Shown here: piece after piece, positions 1-11,623 of the stretch
How positions within the stretch are numbered: position 1 is the first letter of the stretch
How the letters are laid out: each line of letters begins with the position of its first letter
NCBI GenBank assembly: GCA_945910005.1
Contig: OX246738.1
Location: 26,947,303 to 27,011,302 of the forward strand
Length of the DNA: 64,000 nt
Source of the DNA: Isoperla grammatica
Lineage: Eukaryota > Arthropoda > Insecta > Plecoptera > Perlodidae
Direction: 5' to 3'
The notes under the pieces: generated by a model
Seen by the model: only the letters and a program-made list of their open reading frames with translations
What the model was told of the DNA's origin: nothing
Database searches by the model: none
Position numbers and translations under genes: made by a program

Positions 1-139
1 AGCCTTTGAGTTAAACTTGCCTAAATGGCAATTGCCGACTACGAACACAGTTTTGTAATCGTTTTCCAGGTGCAAACCTAAACCAGGTACTTAATGTGTA
101 TTTTAGATAACATTTTAGGACCGCTTCACACGAGCGATT

Positions 140-180
140 CAGTCGCGCGTTATAGTTGTTGCGACTCTGACGCGCGACTG
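140..180. repeat. perfect 11-bp inverted repeat, CpG-rich
   Basis: CAGTCGCGCGT at 140-150 is matched by ACGCGCGACTG at 170-180 around a 19-bp loop. It could be the subterminal hairpin of a DNA transposon end. No partner end was found. Confidence 0.5.
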
Positions 181-446
181 TTAGCAAGCAGTACAGTGTA
201 CAATGTTTTAAATACTTCAATGAAAAGAAGCTCTCCATCTACAGTAGGCCTATATGCTTCTTTCCTACGAGCAGTGCACGCATCCCTAATACGGTATATT
301 TACGGTCTTATATTTTTTCCTATTTTTTCCTTTTTCTTTTTCTTTTATTTTTCTTCACATATTTTTATTTTTTATATACAAATTTTTACACATTTCTCTG
401 TCATGGTCCTTCGTATTTATGTTATTTATTTTCATTATTTAATATA

Positions 447-668
447 CTAACTCATAATTTGGTTTTATTTAATTTCTCAATTCATTTTTATTGTTCTTGG
501 TTTTTTATATAGTAGGCCTACAGTAGTTTGTTTTGTTTTTGTTATTCTTGTTATTTATTATTTTCATTATTATTAATTGTTTGCGTAGTTCTATTTACTG
601 TCCTCCTTTGTAAATCAGTTTTTAATAACTGAATAGGATAGATAATAAATAAATGAATCAATAAATAA
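447..668 (+). mobile_element. LINE-like 3' tail, copy 1
   Basis: This segment resembles 48,829-49,046 in the same orientation and 49,440-49,515 in the opposite one. The shared core is CCTTTGTAAATCAGTTTT, a short stem-loop (CAGTT...AACTG), GAATAGGA, then ATAAATAAA repeats. A stem-loop and an A/T-rich tail at one fixed end suggests the 3' end of a non-LTR retrotransposon. No coding part is attached. Confidence 0.5.
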
Positions 669-2192
669 ATATATAATTATTTTCGTGACGAACGTTTACC
701 CATAGTTTGAAAGGAACGGCAAGTAGGTGGATTCCGAAGTCAAAGCGCGCAGAACGTCGAACTCAACACAAACGAACCAATTAAAAATTAAGCTGGTTTC
801 AGCAACATAGATTCTGATTGGTAAATTCATGTGCGCTCGACTCGCCACCACCATCTTGGTACATAATATGAACATCCTCCCAGGAGGCGTCGCTGTCCTT
901 ACGTCGAAACCCGGCGAGAGCAATAGCATGCACGTGTGAATGAATACCTTCATACATTCCATATCCTTATCATCACGATTATCCTCGTTGTAGACCTACA
1001 CATGACTGTTATTTTCATCATCTATTTAGAAATTTTACTACTTATTCCATCATGGTTTGTTATTCGAGACGTCTTTCAGTACAACCGCACTTGACACACA
1101 TCACACGTCGTAAGCAGACCTGTCATTATTCATCACTAACGCAACAGAGTGAACAATTTCATTCTGTAGTAATAGTAAACATGACATTTTGACAGCGTAC
1201 GTTCCTACGCGGCGATCAAAATTAATGGTTTACGACACGTAGCTCTATGGAAGGAAAGATAATATACCTTATAAGGTAAAACGTAACACGTATAGAAGTA
1301 TACGTTGCTTTTCGACAGATTGAGGGGAAAAAAGAAAGTATCTGATATAAAAAAAAAAACGGGAGGATGAAAACGTATAGAGGAGACGAAGTGGTCTGGT
1401 CTTGAAAAGGACTTGGACAGCCGAAAGTGAAAGGTCACTGCATGACTTCGTGTTGTACATATAGTAAAAAAGTATGTTGACGGACGCGGTGGCGACTCAA
1501 AGATGAACAATGGAAAAGGAAAGTTGGTTGTCTTCTTGCCTTTGTTGCTTTTCATTCATCAGACATTATTTATCATCTAACATATTTTTTTGAAAAAAGG
1601 CAAGGAAAGCATCATTTTGGACTTTAGGCGAACCTCAGTGATCAAAATCCTGTAAAATAAACATACATGACCGGTATCTATCTGCACTGCTGTTCTTGTT
1701 TCAACCGTTTGGCATATAATGCTAAGAATGTTGCTGTTAGTTCGAGTTGAAAAGGGTACGTTGTGTTGTGGGAGAATTATAGACCGACAGGGGGAAAGGT
1801 AAAGTAAAGCATTCCATTATAATCGATTGGCACTTTGTTATAACGTGTATCGGACATATAAAGGTTACATACATATACATACATATATAACAATTTGAAC
1901 ATATAAAGGTTGCTATATTTTGGAATTGTTTTGGAATAAGTACTTCCAAATTTACAACAAAAACGTATTGGCTACTACTGATTGTGATGTCAAGTTTTTT
2001 GTAGAATATTTAGTTCTTATGAAACCATGGGGATAAATTCTCACTTTTTCCATGTTATGTTTCGTTTCTGGTGACTAAAAAAGGAGTATCGCAAGGTTTT
2101 AATGTAGGAACTAGCACCGTCCTTTGTAAATTATTTAAAAACTGTTGTCCTCTCAGCAATTTTCGAATTGCCCATTTCGATTTTCGAACTGT

Positions 2193-2860
2193 CTGAATTA
2201 CCATTTGCCCATTGTTAGCGCCCTCCATTATTCTACTCACTTATTATAGTCAGCTGCTCATAGTCTTGATCAGCTTCTGCGGTATAAAACTATATTGAAA
2301 CAAGATACGCATTACTAAAAATATAATCTATATACTATCAAATAACACTCATTATAGAGTATAGCTTAGATCTACTATCTTACTATATACTCGTTTTCTT
2401 TGCTCGACTGAGTGCAGCCTTCACAAAAAACATTCCTGCTGTCCTTACCTTTGCTAAACTCACTATCAACATGTATACTTACCAAGTGTTTACTTGTCAA
2501 CGGTAAGAAAGCCATCTCACATGTAACTGAATTACCATTTGCCCATTGTTAGCGCCCTCCATTATTCTACTCACTTATTATAGTCAGCTGCTCATAGTCT
2601 TGATCAGCTTCTGCGGTATAAAACTATATTGAAACAACATACGCATTACTAAAAATATAATCTATATACTATCAAATAACACTCATTATAGAGTATAGCT
2701 TAGATCTACTATCTTACTATATACTCGTTTTCTTTGCTCGACTGAGTGCAGCCTTCACAAAAAACATTCCTGCTGTCCTTACCTTTGCTAAACTCACTAT
2801 CAACATGTATACTTACCAAGTGTTTACTTGTCAACGGTAAGAAAGCCATCTCACATGTAA
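2193..2860. repeat. 334-bp tandem duplication
   Basis: Copy 1 (2193-2526) and copy 2 (2527 to about 2860) are nearly identical. A G/C difference in AAACAAGATACGC versus AAACAACATACGC is one of very few changes. The period is 334 bp. No gene is recognised in the unit. The near-identity indicates a recent duplication or an assembly artefact. Confidence 0.9.
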
Positions 2861-4639
2861 TTAAATCTGCTGTAACGAACGGACACTCATATAACCCTGT
2901 TTGCATAACTACCGAGTACCGCACCCACAAGTGTTAATGATGTGTTCAACACGTGCATTGAGTAATACGATCATGGAGATTATATTTACCGAGTTAAACA
3001 TCTCTGTGTTTGTAATGTTAAGGCGTCACGAACGCGGTCGTAGTGTTTTAAGTGTCTATGGATATTAAAACCGTGCAAAATGAATGTGTTTTATTGTAGC
3101 CTATCATGAGAACGCTTCCAAATGTTGAAAAAGTGATTATGATCCCGCCTTTGGTTTTGTATCAGTTAACTGTTCAACAATGAATTTAAAAACATTATAA
3201 CAGTTTGTTATCGTTATGATTGTTATTTTATTTCTTTGAACAAATGTTTTACATTTTTTAAAACCCATTGTTAGAGTCCTACAGAAATGGTTTTATTATT
3301 TGCCAAATTTCGTCTTTCAAAATGTAAATTTCGCGTTTTGGCTGGGTTATTGTTATAAGGCGCATAGCAAGGAACAAAGTTATAAATGTAATTAATTTAG
3401 GAATATCACTCAAATAAAGACGTGTCATTCGTGTGTATAAACTATTTCTTATCTATTTTCTTTAAAATTTAAAATACTTCTGTGCGTTTTTTCTTACACA
3501 AACACTTATGTCGCCAATATCCAACACATTTTCGTTCTTTCGGTCTTAAATAGCGAATACACACATATTTCGTGGATTTCGATGGTTAAAACTCCAAATC
3601 GCGATATTTCACGATTCAAAATTTCCATGATTAGCATGCTGACACGTCGTCTCGTCCACAATTCATTTTTAGGGGTTTTCATTCCGTTTTATTTCGTTTC
3701 GCGAATTATACTTGGCTCTACCCATTGTGTATCTGATATTAATACCAAAGGCAGGATCAAAATCACTTTTAATATTTGGAAGCGTCGTTCTCATGATACA
3801 ATAAAAAACATTAATTTTTCCCGGTTTTTTTACTCATTCCCGTGAATCCGATGTGCGGCCAACTTCATTTGCAACTATAACGAGTGACTCTGTTGCAGAG
3901 AAACGTCGATGACCTAGGTAGGTATTTTGATAACATTAGACACACAATCAACATTCGGTAGCTTTTAATGTGGTACGTGACAAAGAAATTTTCCATATTA
4001 AAAAATATTGTATATAAAATCGGTTTTCTATGAAGTTTGATAGCAAATCCAGGAGAGTGTAAGTATCAACCTTAAAAATAATCTTGTGTTTAAATTTTCA
4101 ACTTTGAATTCTTAAATTATGTTTTAAGGTAATTGTTTTAGTAGGGCCTACTTTCGGTTTCTATACTTTTTTTTCGATAAAAAAAATGGTTGTCATACGT
4201 TTTCAAAAGTACAGAAGTTCGCCTTTCCCGTCAACACTGTCTGTATGGCGCGGCGTGAATCTCAAACACCAATTGTTCCAATATTGGAACAATCAAGAAC
4301 AATATCGAATATTGCACGATGTACTGGAACAACGAATAGAAACGACATTCTTTTGTCAACAGACACCGAATATCCTGGAGCTAATTTATAGTGGTCGTTA
4401 CTCTTATCATGTAGTACGGATGGAAGTGTGTAATTGAATAGGGAGGGCGCGAGGTAAGGTAAGGTAATGTATGCTGGCTCATGTCCTAGTCCTATCCAGG
4501 TGCTCCTGACGTGAGGAAGCACATGACATGCGGCTGAAGTCAGTCCCATTGTGCCCTGCAGATGTTGCTCCAACTAACTCCAACCCTGGGCCCCGTCGTG
4601 TCGTTACGAGACGAGCAGCTCTCGTTGAGAGTGCATGGG

Positions 4640-4968
4640 TCCGCTTGATCTCCGACTAGCGGAAGTTAGGTCGTCGCAGTCCGTTCAAATCACATGAAAA
4701 CTTTAAAGGAAACAAATGAAGTGATCTGCCAAAACGATTTACTAGGTAAAAAGATAAACCCATCATATTTTAAGACTTTCAATCATTGTGTTCTATTAAA
4801 ATGTCTCATTTACGTGTAGCAACTATATTGTTTAACGTGATCTACAACGTATCTTTAATTACCATAGTAGTTCTTTTATGTGGGATACAAAATGGCGATT
4901 TTGGTTCCCTTGCGACGACCTAACTTGTAGTTCGACGAGCCTCCGATAGGCGGAGATCAAGTAGACCT
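4640..4968. mobile_element. inverted-repeat element, ~330 bp
   Basis: The segment at 4644-4679 (CTTGATCTCCGACTAGCGGA, then GTTAGGTCGTCGCAG) is matched in reverse complement by 4912-4964 (GCGACGACCTAACTT ... CGGAGATCAAG). The right arm carries an extra ~15 bp. This is a MITE-like structure. No target duplication was resolved. Confidence 0.5.
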
Positions 4969-5128
4969 TTAGACCTTGGTAATTTGTAATTTGTTATCTA
5001 TTCTGATTCTTGGGGAAGGTCTTACAATCTCCTAATAGGAAAGTTATTTGCTATTTAGAGGATTTTAAGAGTTTTGATTGCTCGTTGCCATGGAGAAAAC
5101 AAGCTATTCGACGAATAAGTATTTGTAA

Positions 5129-5855
5129 GGGCTGGTCCACACAGATTTTTAAGACATACGATTTAAGGTTTAACGCGTAGTCGTAAAGTTGGATCATAGG
5201 AAACACGTACTGGCGTTCACACAAAGTTTTAGTTTTAAGACGTTTTCATTGTTGTTTTTAAAACAACGTCTTAAAACCTTATGCATTATGTCTAGAGATG
5301 CAAGAAAATGGTTTTATTTTTCTTCACTTTTCGTTTGAGAAATTGAGAATTATGGTGTTTTGTGGTGTTATTGTTTTTGTAATCGAAAATCATGTTTTAC
5401 ATAAAGTCATTGATCAAACTAAAAAAGGTTACATTTTCTAAACTATTATATGTGTATGGCCCTAAATGTATATACATAGTGATGGGCGTCAAAGATAAGA
5501 TTAGACTGCTGAAGTAAGTGGTGATGATGCGGACTGCTTATTTTCGCTTTTTATCTCGTAAATCTTGTGTAGATATGAACGGAAGGGAATACAAATCTAC
5601 CAATTACTGTTAATAATGGTGTTATTTTGCTAGAAAGTGGCAATTATGGTGTTATATCGCAAATAAACTCATAATTCGTTTTATAAGCATTTTATGGTGT
5701 TATTTCGCGATTTGAATCTGAATCACAGTGACGCATAACGTAAAGAAATGTTGAAACCAGCACTCTAGAATGTTTTGTTACACTTTTCGTTTTATCGCGC
5801 ATTGCGAAAAACTTGCATCTCTAATTATGTCTTAAAAATCTGTGTGGACCAGCCT
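5129..5855. mobile_element. PIF/Harbinger-like MITE, 727 bp
   Basis: Terminal inverted repeats of about 30 bp open with GGGCTGGTCCACACAGATTT and close with its complement, differing at the outermost base. TAA flanks both ends (5126-5128 and 5856-5858), a 3-bp TWA-type target duplication typical of PIF/Harbinger. There is no transposase ORF. Inside, ATGGTGTTAT recurs several times. The family assignment is inferred from TIR and duplication alone. Confidence 0.7.
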
Positions 5856-7149
5856 TAAGACGGACCAATAATGGACCAATGCAATATGCTCGTTTGTTTG
5901 TCTACAACAATGACTTGGTGTACGGGAATACAATGTACTGGATGATGGGCCCCAACAATACCTGTTTCTATTCACGTGACGTAACGGATATGGTAAACAC
6001 TGTAAAATCTGGCAGTTATACCAATTCGATTTCGAAGCTACAATCATGTTGAGATCATTTCAAAATAAAAAAATACGCATCGTGACTACACTGCGCTACA
6101 TCTGTGCCGGCAGAAACACGAAGTCTATTTTGTGTTCACTTTGTTTCGCCATGAGACAGTGTTGAGGGCTGGTTCGACTTCCTGTTGACATTCTTGTAAA
6201 ACACTTGTGCAGTTATTTGTGCCCAAGTCCAAGCTCATTAACCATTGCCATTATTTACTCATTACTGGGACATAGTTAATTGCATGTGTTATTATAAAAC
6301 TATTTAGAACAAAATCTGTGTTGGTGAAACGTGCAGGTTATTAGTTTTTTCAAATGTAAAGGTTAACACTCTGATAATGGATTCATCAAGTAATTTCACA
6401 TTGTTTTAAATAAAGGATTTCCACAAGTTTAGGGGTATGAGAGGAGTCTAATAATAAATAGCACAAAGTTTAATGTGTGTGCTCGCAAAAAATTAGATAA
6501 AACATTTGTATTCCCATCCGTGACAAATAATTATATATGTGTGCATGAAAAGTTCTATAGAGAGAATTACAAAATTACGGAAATCGCATATTTTTTGCGT
6601 TGCTCAACAATTTTTTTCTTCTGGGAATTAACACCGTTTACGATGCTTTTCATCCCTAAGGAACAAGACAATTAGTAAAACAGATTGAAATATAATTGCG
6701 TCTTTGTTATGAATTAGAATTTCTTATCCTCGCTAACCGAGAAATTGTCATTGAAAATTGCTAGTTAGGGTGTTTATAATTAACATTTTAATTAATTAAT
6801 AATAAATACCATTCTTGCCGAGCGCGGCAGGCTGCAATAGACTATTTATCTAGCCACTCCGAGCATTTCTTCGCCTTGCCGGGTGTTTGCGGTCAACTGT
6901 CGAAAACGCTTGCCGACAACACTTAGCGACAGCAGCTAACTCGCTCGACAAAAGTTTGGAGTTTTAACCAAAATAATTAAACGTTAATTTTGCTGTTATC
7001 TTACTTAGTGAAAATATTGAACTCAGGTTGTCCAACGTAACTAGCGTCATGCTAACGAAATAACTACTGAGTCCAATAGGACCAACTTAATGTTTTACGT
7101 CTCTTCTACATCATCTACTTGAAACAGATCCGTCAGCAGATCGTTGAAA

Positions 7150-7278
7150 CAACGCGCATAAAAGGGGCGGGGGAGCAGTTTGTGTACGGCATGAGACTAG
7201 TTCTGTGTGGACAACGTTAGTAGGTTTGCTGTGATTGATCGAAAGAGAGTAGAGTACATTTTGTGCTGATACCTGTTC
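7150..7278 (+). promoter_or_regulatory. possible TATA promoter and untranslated exon
   Basis: CATAAAAGGGGCGGGG at about 7158 resembles a TATA box beside a GC box. An initiator-like GCAGTTTG lies about 30 bp downstream, and a good donor (TTCT|GTGAGT) at about 7278. It could be a noncoding first exon of slit. The short ORF in between is not Slit-like. No transcript evidence. Confidence 0.2.
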
Positions 7279-7342
7279 TGTGAGTATAAACTTATGTGAA
7301 GCTACCGCGAAACCCCAACGTGTTTTCTGTTGAGTAAATACT

Positions 7343-7405
7343 GAATACTGAAATTGGAAACTGGCAAGAGTCCCCCCCCCCCCGACTCTTGCCAGTTTCA
7401 GTATT
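7343..7405. repeat. hairpin around a C-tract
   Basis: GAATACTGAA and ACTGGCAAGAGT on the left are matched by ACTCTTGCCAGTTTCAGTATTC on the right, around a run of about 13 C. The left arm holds a 7-bp insertion. It may be a foldback remnant or an artefact at the homopolymer. Confidence 0.5.
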
Positions 7406-7719
7406 CTTCATTACGTTGCCACTTCGCATTTCCTTTGAACATTAGTAAATATTAACTTGGTGAACCTAACCCTTTCTTATGCAAATAAGGGAATTTCTAC
7501 AGAACAGTGCTAATTTTCGCGCATTATCATAATATTTAAGTATTGCATTGCAACGGTGGCATACGGTGCCCCATTGGAAAAAGATAAAAGGAATCTCATA
7601 GAAGTCTCTCTTTCCCACTTCAACAGCATAATGACCCCTTTGAAAGAATCTTCCTGAGGTCCATAGTTTTCAGGACAACCTGCGTAAAATGCTTTCGTAT
7701 GTCTATATATTTGAGAATG

Positions 7720-8050
7720 TGTCGATTCCGAGTGCGCTAACGAGAAGGGGGCGCCACTGTTAGTGCTATTGCCTGCAATATGACCCTCTGGTTATGATCG
7801 GCCTCTAGGCCCCCCCCCCCCGAGACGCGACATCCCGAGACTCCGACGGAGACATAAGTCCCCGCCCGTTTGGCCCTAACGAGTAACCCTGGTTGGCCCA
7901 ACCAGGGTAACTCTGCCTGTCGTAAGAGGCGATAAAGGCGACATACATCATGATGACCTTGCACTAATAATTTATGTCTGTAGTAATTGTTGTATATATA
8001 TGTGTGCCAGTGCCAATATATGTGTGTGTATTTATAGCATCCATACATCT
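7720..8050 (+). repeat. GC-richer segment with SINE-like core
   Basis: TAACTCTGCCTGTCGTAAGA GGCGA at about 7905-7935 closely matches 46,345-46,375 in the same orientation. Both are preceded by a GGCCCA-containing stretch. The two copies show a dispersed repeat, probably a SINE core. No pol III boxes were identified with confidence. Confidence 0.4.
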
Positions 8051-9071
8051 TTGCAGTAGATTGATATCGAATTTGTCGCCAGCAAGTATTGAAGGATGTT
8101 GTAATTTTTTTTTTAAATTTTCGTGATGGTTATTGGAATCCTTGTGGATTGATAGTGATTTCCAATTGCAATCTATAGTCTAAAGATAAATGCACACCAA
8201 CCAAATCCATGATGTCAATAAAAGCAATGATGAGTTTTGGCTTTTATATTTCTTTCTTTCTTTATTTAGTTATGTATGTAATGTATTTATTTGCTCGCTC
8301 CCGTACTATACGTTATGTAACGAGCATAGGCTACACTAGATAGGCGTCGACCAAGCATGTATGTTGATTATGGTTGTCAAAGTGTGTGTACATGCGGGAG
8401 CATGCAAGCTCGGTTGAAAGAAGTCCTGCAAGGAAATTAGATTCCGTTTGGTTATTTACTGAATAGAAAAGTTAGTTGGTTGAGAACAGAAGTTTTGAAG
8501 TCTCTTATATTATTTTTACTTTTTGAATTTCAACTTTCTTTCCGTACGCTTTTAATGTATAAATTATGAATTCAACTTGAAAATTCCGGTGTATTAAAAA
8601 CTGGGGAGTAATTATTACACTTGGTCGACGCACTAAAGACTTAATTTCAATCGACAACCACACAGAATTTAATTAAAACGGGTTTAAAGCTTGTTACGGA
8701 AACCTGTTTTGAATTTTCATCTCTTGAGATTTCATTAATTATCTTCGGAAACACATTTTAATAAACGCGCATCCAAAGGAATTGAAATACGGGGCTCAGA
8801 AGCAGTTCGTGTACACGGGAGGGCGTTTGAATAGCCACTGTAACAAAAAAACAAAACAAAGGTAAGAAAATGAATCGCTTGAAATCTTCACAATGTTTCT
8901 CTGGCGTTAATAAAGTCTTCTGCATATGAATAAATTGAATAGTAAAACTTGATGATGGCACGTTCTCATTATTCCCACTGCGAGGTCGTCCCGTCAGCCT
9001 ACTACAGTTCGTACCCAGCTGCCAGCTATAGTAGGCCTACCCTCGGCCGGGGCTACCGGTCTGCCGATAGG

Positions 9072-9130
9072 TGAGAAGGAATATCCGAGAGCTTATATTT
9101 AGACTCAATCCCAGCATTCGCTATTACGAC
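9072..9130 (-). mobile_element. SINE family 1 tail fragment
   Basis: GGAATATCCGAGAGC and TCAATCCCAGCATTCGC match the 3' tail of the tRNA-derived SINE at 50,566-50,732. The tRNA head is missing here. Confidence 0.5.
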
Positions 9131-9154
9131 CTGGAACTAGAACCTAAATTTGTA

Positions 9155-9560
9155 TTGGTCCTGGTTTCGGTTGCGGTCTTGAGTAAAGATGAATTAAGGT
9201 TTTGGTTCCGGTTTCGGTTTTGACCAAAAAAATAATAAAGGTTCTGGTTTCGGTCTTTCAATGAAAAATTCAAGTTCAGTAGTATGTTCGCACTTTGTGG
9301 AGAAAAGACTATTTACAAAATGCATGTATGGGTGGGGGGGGGGGGGGGGGGGGGGGGGAATAAAAACTTATAAACTCAGCCCTGTGACTTGAAACGTGTT
9401 TGCTAGCTGGGACCTTTACAAGACCAAAAAGACCCGAAACTTTACAAATAATATTGGCTTTGGTTCTTGGTTTTTGTCAAGTGGAATTAAAGGTTTTGGT
9501 TTCGGTCCCAAGAAAATACGGGTCTTTTGGGTTATTGGTTCCTGTTTCGGTTCCGGTCTC
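9155..9560. repeat. degenerate GGTTTCGGT cluster around a G tract
   Basis: Motifs such as GGTTTCGGT, GGTTCCGGT and GGTTTTGGT recur at about 9164, 9200-9220, 9249, 9498 and 9545. A 25-G run at 9334-9358 sits in the middle. It is a decayed minisatellite rather than coding sequence. Confidence 0.5.
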
Positions 9561-9562
9561 AG

Positions 9563-9697
9563 TCCCTGATTATGACTGAGGAAAACCTCGGGAAAAGCTT
9601 TCAGTCAGGATTGCCAGTGGACAGAATTGATCCGGCCCGATCTCCCGAATTAGAATATCGCGTCTTACAGCTGAGCTACCACTATCGGTACTTTGTC
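9563..9697 (-). mobile_element. SINE family 1 (tRNA-derived)
   Basis: In reverse complement it has a degenerate tRNA-like head with an A-box position at GTAGCTCAGCTG and a damaged B box, and a body ending in the CTGACTGAAAGC... tail. It is about 75-80% similar by eye to 50,566-50,732. Confidence 0.65.
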
Positions 9698-10680
9698 CAT
9701 GATTGTGTACCTATTACCAACAATTTAAAATGTTAACAGGGAAGGATACACCTACGTCAAAAACCGCAACAAATTTTCATTTTTAATTTATATCACAAGA
9801 ATGGGCTTCGAAATCAAAAATCTTAATCAACAGCGCACTGTGGTTTAGTAAGCCCTACACATTGAATGCGGTAAGTCGTGACTTATATTATAATCAGTAT
9901 TTTTTTTATAAATAATTAATTGTATTACTAATAATCGAATTATAATCAAAATACTACGCTAATGGTTATAATATTTTATTCAATCTGTAGGGCTTACCAA
10001 AGCAAAGTTCGCTGCTGATTTAGATTTTCGCTTTCTTGTTGCAATCTTGAAATATTATTTAATAATGAACATTGTCTGCGGTTTTTGACGAAGAGACAAC
10101 AATATTCAACGATCAACAATTATTACGTTTCTATCTATAGTGTCCGTAACGTGAGTGTCTACAACGAACATTCGTCCCGTTTACAAATATACAAATGGTA
10201 TTTGCGGTCACTGTATATGCGTTGCGGCTTGTGGTAAGATAGTTTGCCCTTGAGTATAGGTTTAACACCGTAAGAAGCGAACACACAAGCTAGTTTACGA
10301 TGTCTATGTGTGTCTGGGTGGATGTGATCGTACGAATCAGCTTCGTTTTGAGCACATTTCACGTCCCGAAAATACACTTTTGTTATTTTCTTAACTCTCC
10401 TGAAACCTGCAAGATATTCACCACTGTTGATTGTAAACAACGCATGGGTGATCCACGTCGAATGCCTGCATGTCTATCATACTCATTTGCATTTTGCATT
10501 GCGTGAAACCTAGCATTATTTACTTGACAGTTCGGTTTGAAGGTAAGGTTCACCTCAATGTTTTTTATTAGTTGAAGGGAGATACTGAATGCAATACAGC
10601 TTGTGGTACTCGGCTTACACTTATAACTTTGAAACTTGTTGACTTTATGATGATATGTCAGTAGTAATTAACAACAATTA

Positions 10681-10765
10681 CGCCGGGATGTCCTGTGGAC
10701 TGGTAGACGAGTGCCTCTAACGGCAACGAGTTAGGTTTTGGATTCGAGTCCCGTCAACGCATACA
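10681..10765 (+). mobile_element. tRNA-like SINE head
   Basis: TGGACTGGTAGACGAGTGC resembles a pol III A box and GGATTCGAGTCCC a B box, about 35 bp apart. No acceptor-stem pairing or CCA-proximal structure supports a functional tRNA, so a SINE head is more likely. Confidence 0.4.
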
Positions 10766-11551
10766 AAGCCGTTGGACAAAAACATGAAATATATACGTAC
10801 TTGAAGACTTTCTATGAATAACAAATTATTGAAGAAACTTAATTCTATTAGGTAGTTACATAGTTACAAATCCTGCTTCAACCAAATCACGTATAATTTT
10901 TAAAAAATGTAGTTGTTTCGTTTTTAATAAGGCTGATCATATCACCGTTTTCAGTTTTCTAAAATATGCGTAACATAATATAATATTGCAATAATACTAA
11001 CTTTAAAATTGAAACATTGACTTCTGGAAGTACCAACATTATTTGGCTCTTAATTTTAATGCACTTCATCGAACTACGGCATGTAAACACGTAATGGTGA
11101 TCAACAATTTTTATTACGGTTGAAGAATATACCTTATAGTCTACAGTTAAAGTATATTCAGTCGCATTGTCTTGATTGTTTTTTTGTTTATCATTGTTTT
11201 AATCTACCGGTACGGCGAGAGTATTTATACCGGTCGATTAAAATAATGCCAAACAAAATAACGTTCAAGATAATGCAACTGAATAACACTATGGTGTTTA
11301 GACTGAAGACCAAAGTATGTTCTGAAAAATTAAGAACAACATAATTTTGGTACTATCAGAGGTCAATGTTTCAATTTCAGAATTCAACTTTTGTATATTA
11401 TATGTTACGCATATTTTAGGCTCTCATATAAATACAACACACATGTTTCGTACTAACATAAATTTTAATCAAATTTGAATAATGTAAAATAATACTAACA
11501 TTAACAATACGCAATAACAGTCCTAATTGATTGCCATTGTTTATGTTACAG

Positions 11552-11623
11552 GCGTTTGAGCCACAACCGCCTGCGCCATTTGCCGAACAGCGCTTTTACA
11601 AACACCCCCAACTTACATCGCCT
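11552..11623 (+). CDS. slit: slit exon: D1 LRR3
   Basis: This 72-nt exon is preceded by TTACAG and followed by GTGAGT. It encodes one 24-residue leucine-rich repeat reading [20 protein letters not shown], then LHRL. It begins with the last base of a Leu codon and ends with the first two bases of the next, the phase-2 pattern of slit LRR exons. It aligns with the third LRR of vertebrate Slit D1, so two LRR exons and the cap and signal exon precede it. It is the most 5' slit exon I can find. Confidence 0.9.

Larger units (their letters stand above)
1..11551. other. 5' flank or first slit introns, no coding exon found
   Basis: I looked for exons encoding the Slit signal peptide, a CxxCxC cap and 72-nt LRR exons ending in CT or TT before GTRAGT, and found none. 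The missing exons may lie upstream of the window, making this stretch intronic. The repeats in it are listed separately. Apart from those, 669-2192, 2861-4439, 5856-7149, 7406-7719, 8051-9071, 9701-10,680 and 10,766-11,551 show nothing I can support. Confidence 0.5.

Noticed and set aside
780..900. CCAAT and YY1-like motifs considered as a promoter
   Set aside because: Motifs are present (CCAATT, GATTGGT, CCATCTTGG), but no exon or donor follows; too weak to annotate.
10681..10765. Possible functional tRNA gene
   Set aside because: The pol III boxes are present, but acceptor and anticodon stems do not pair convincingly, so a SINE head is more likely.
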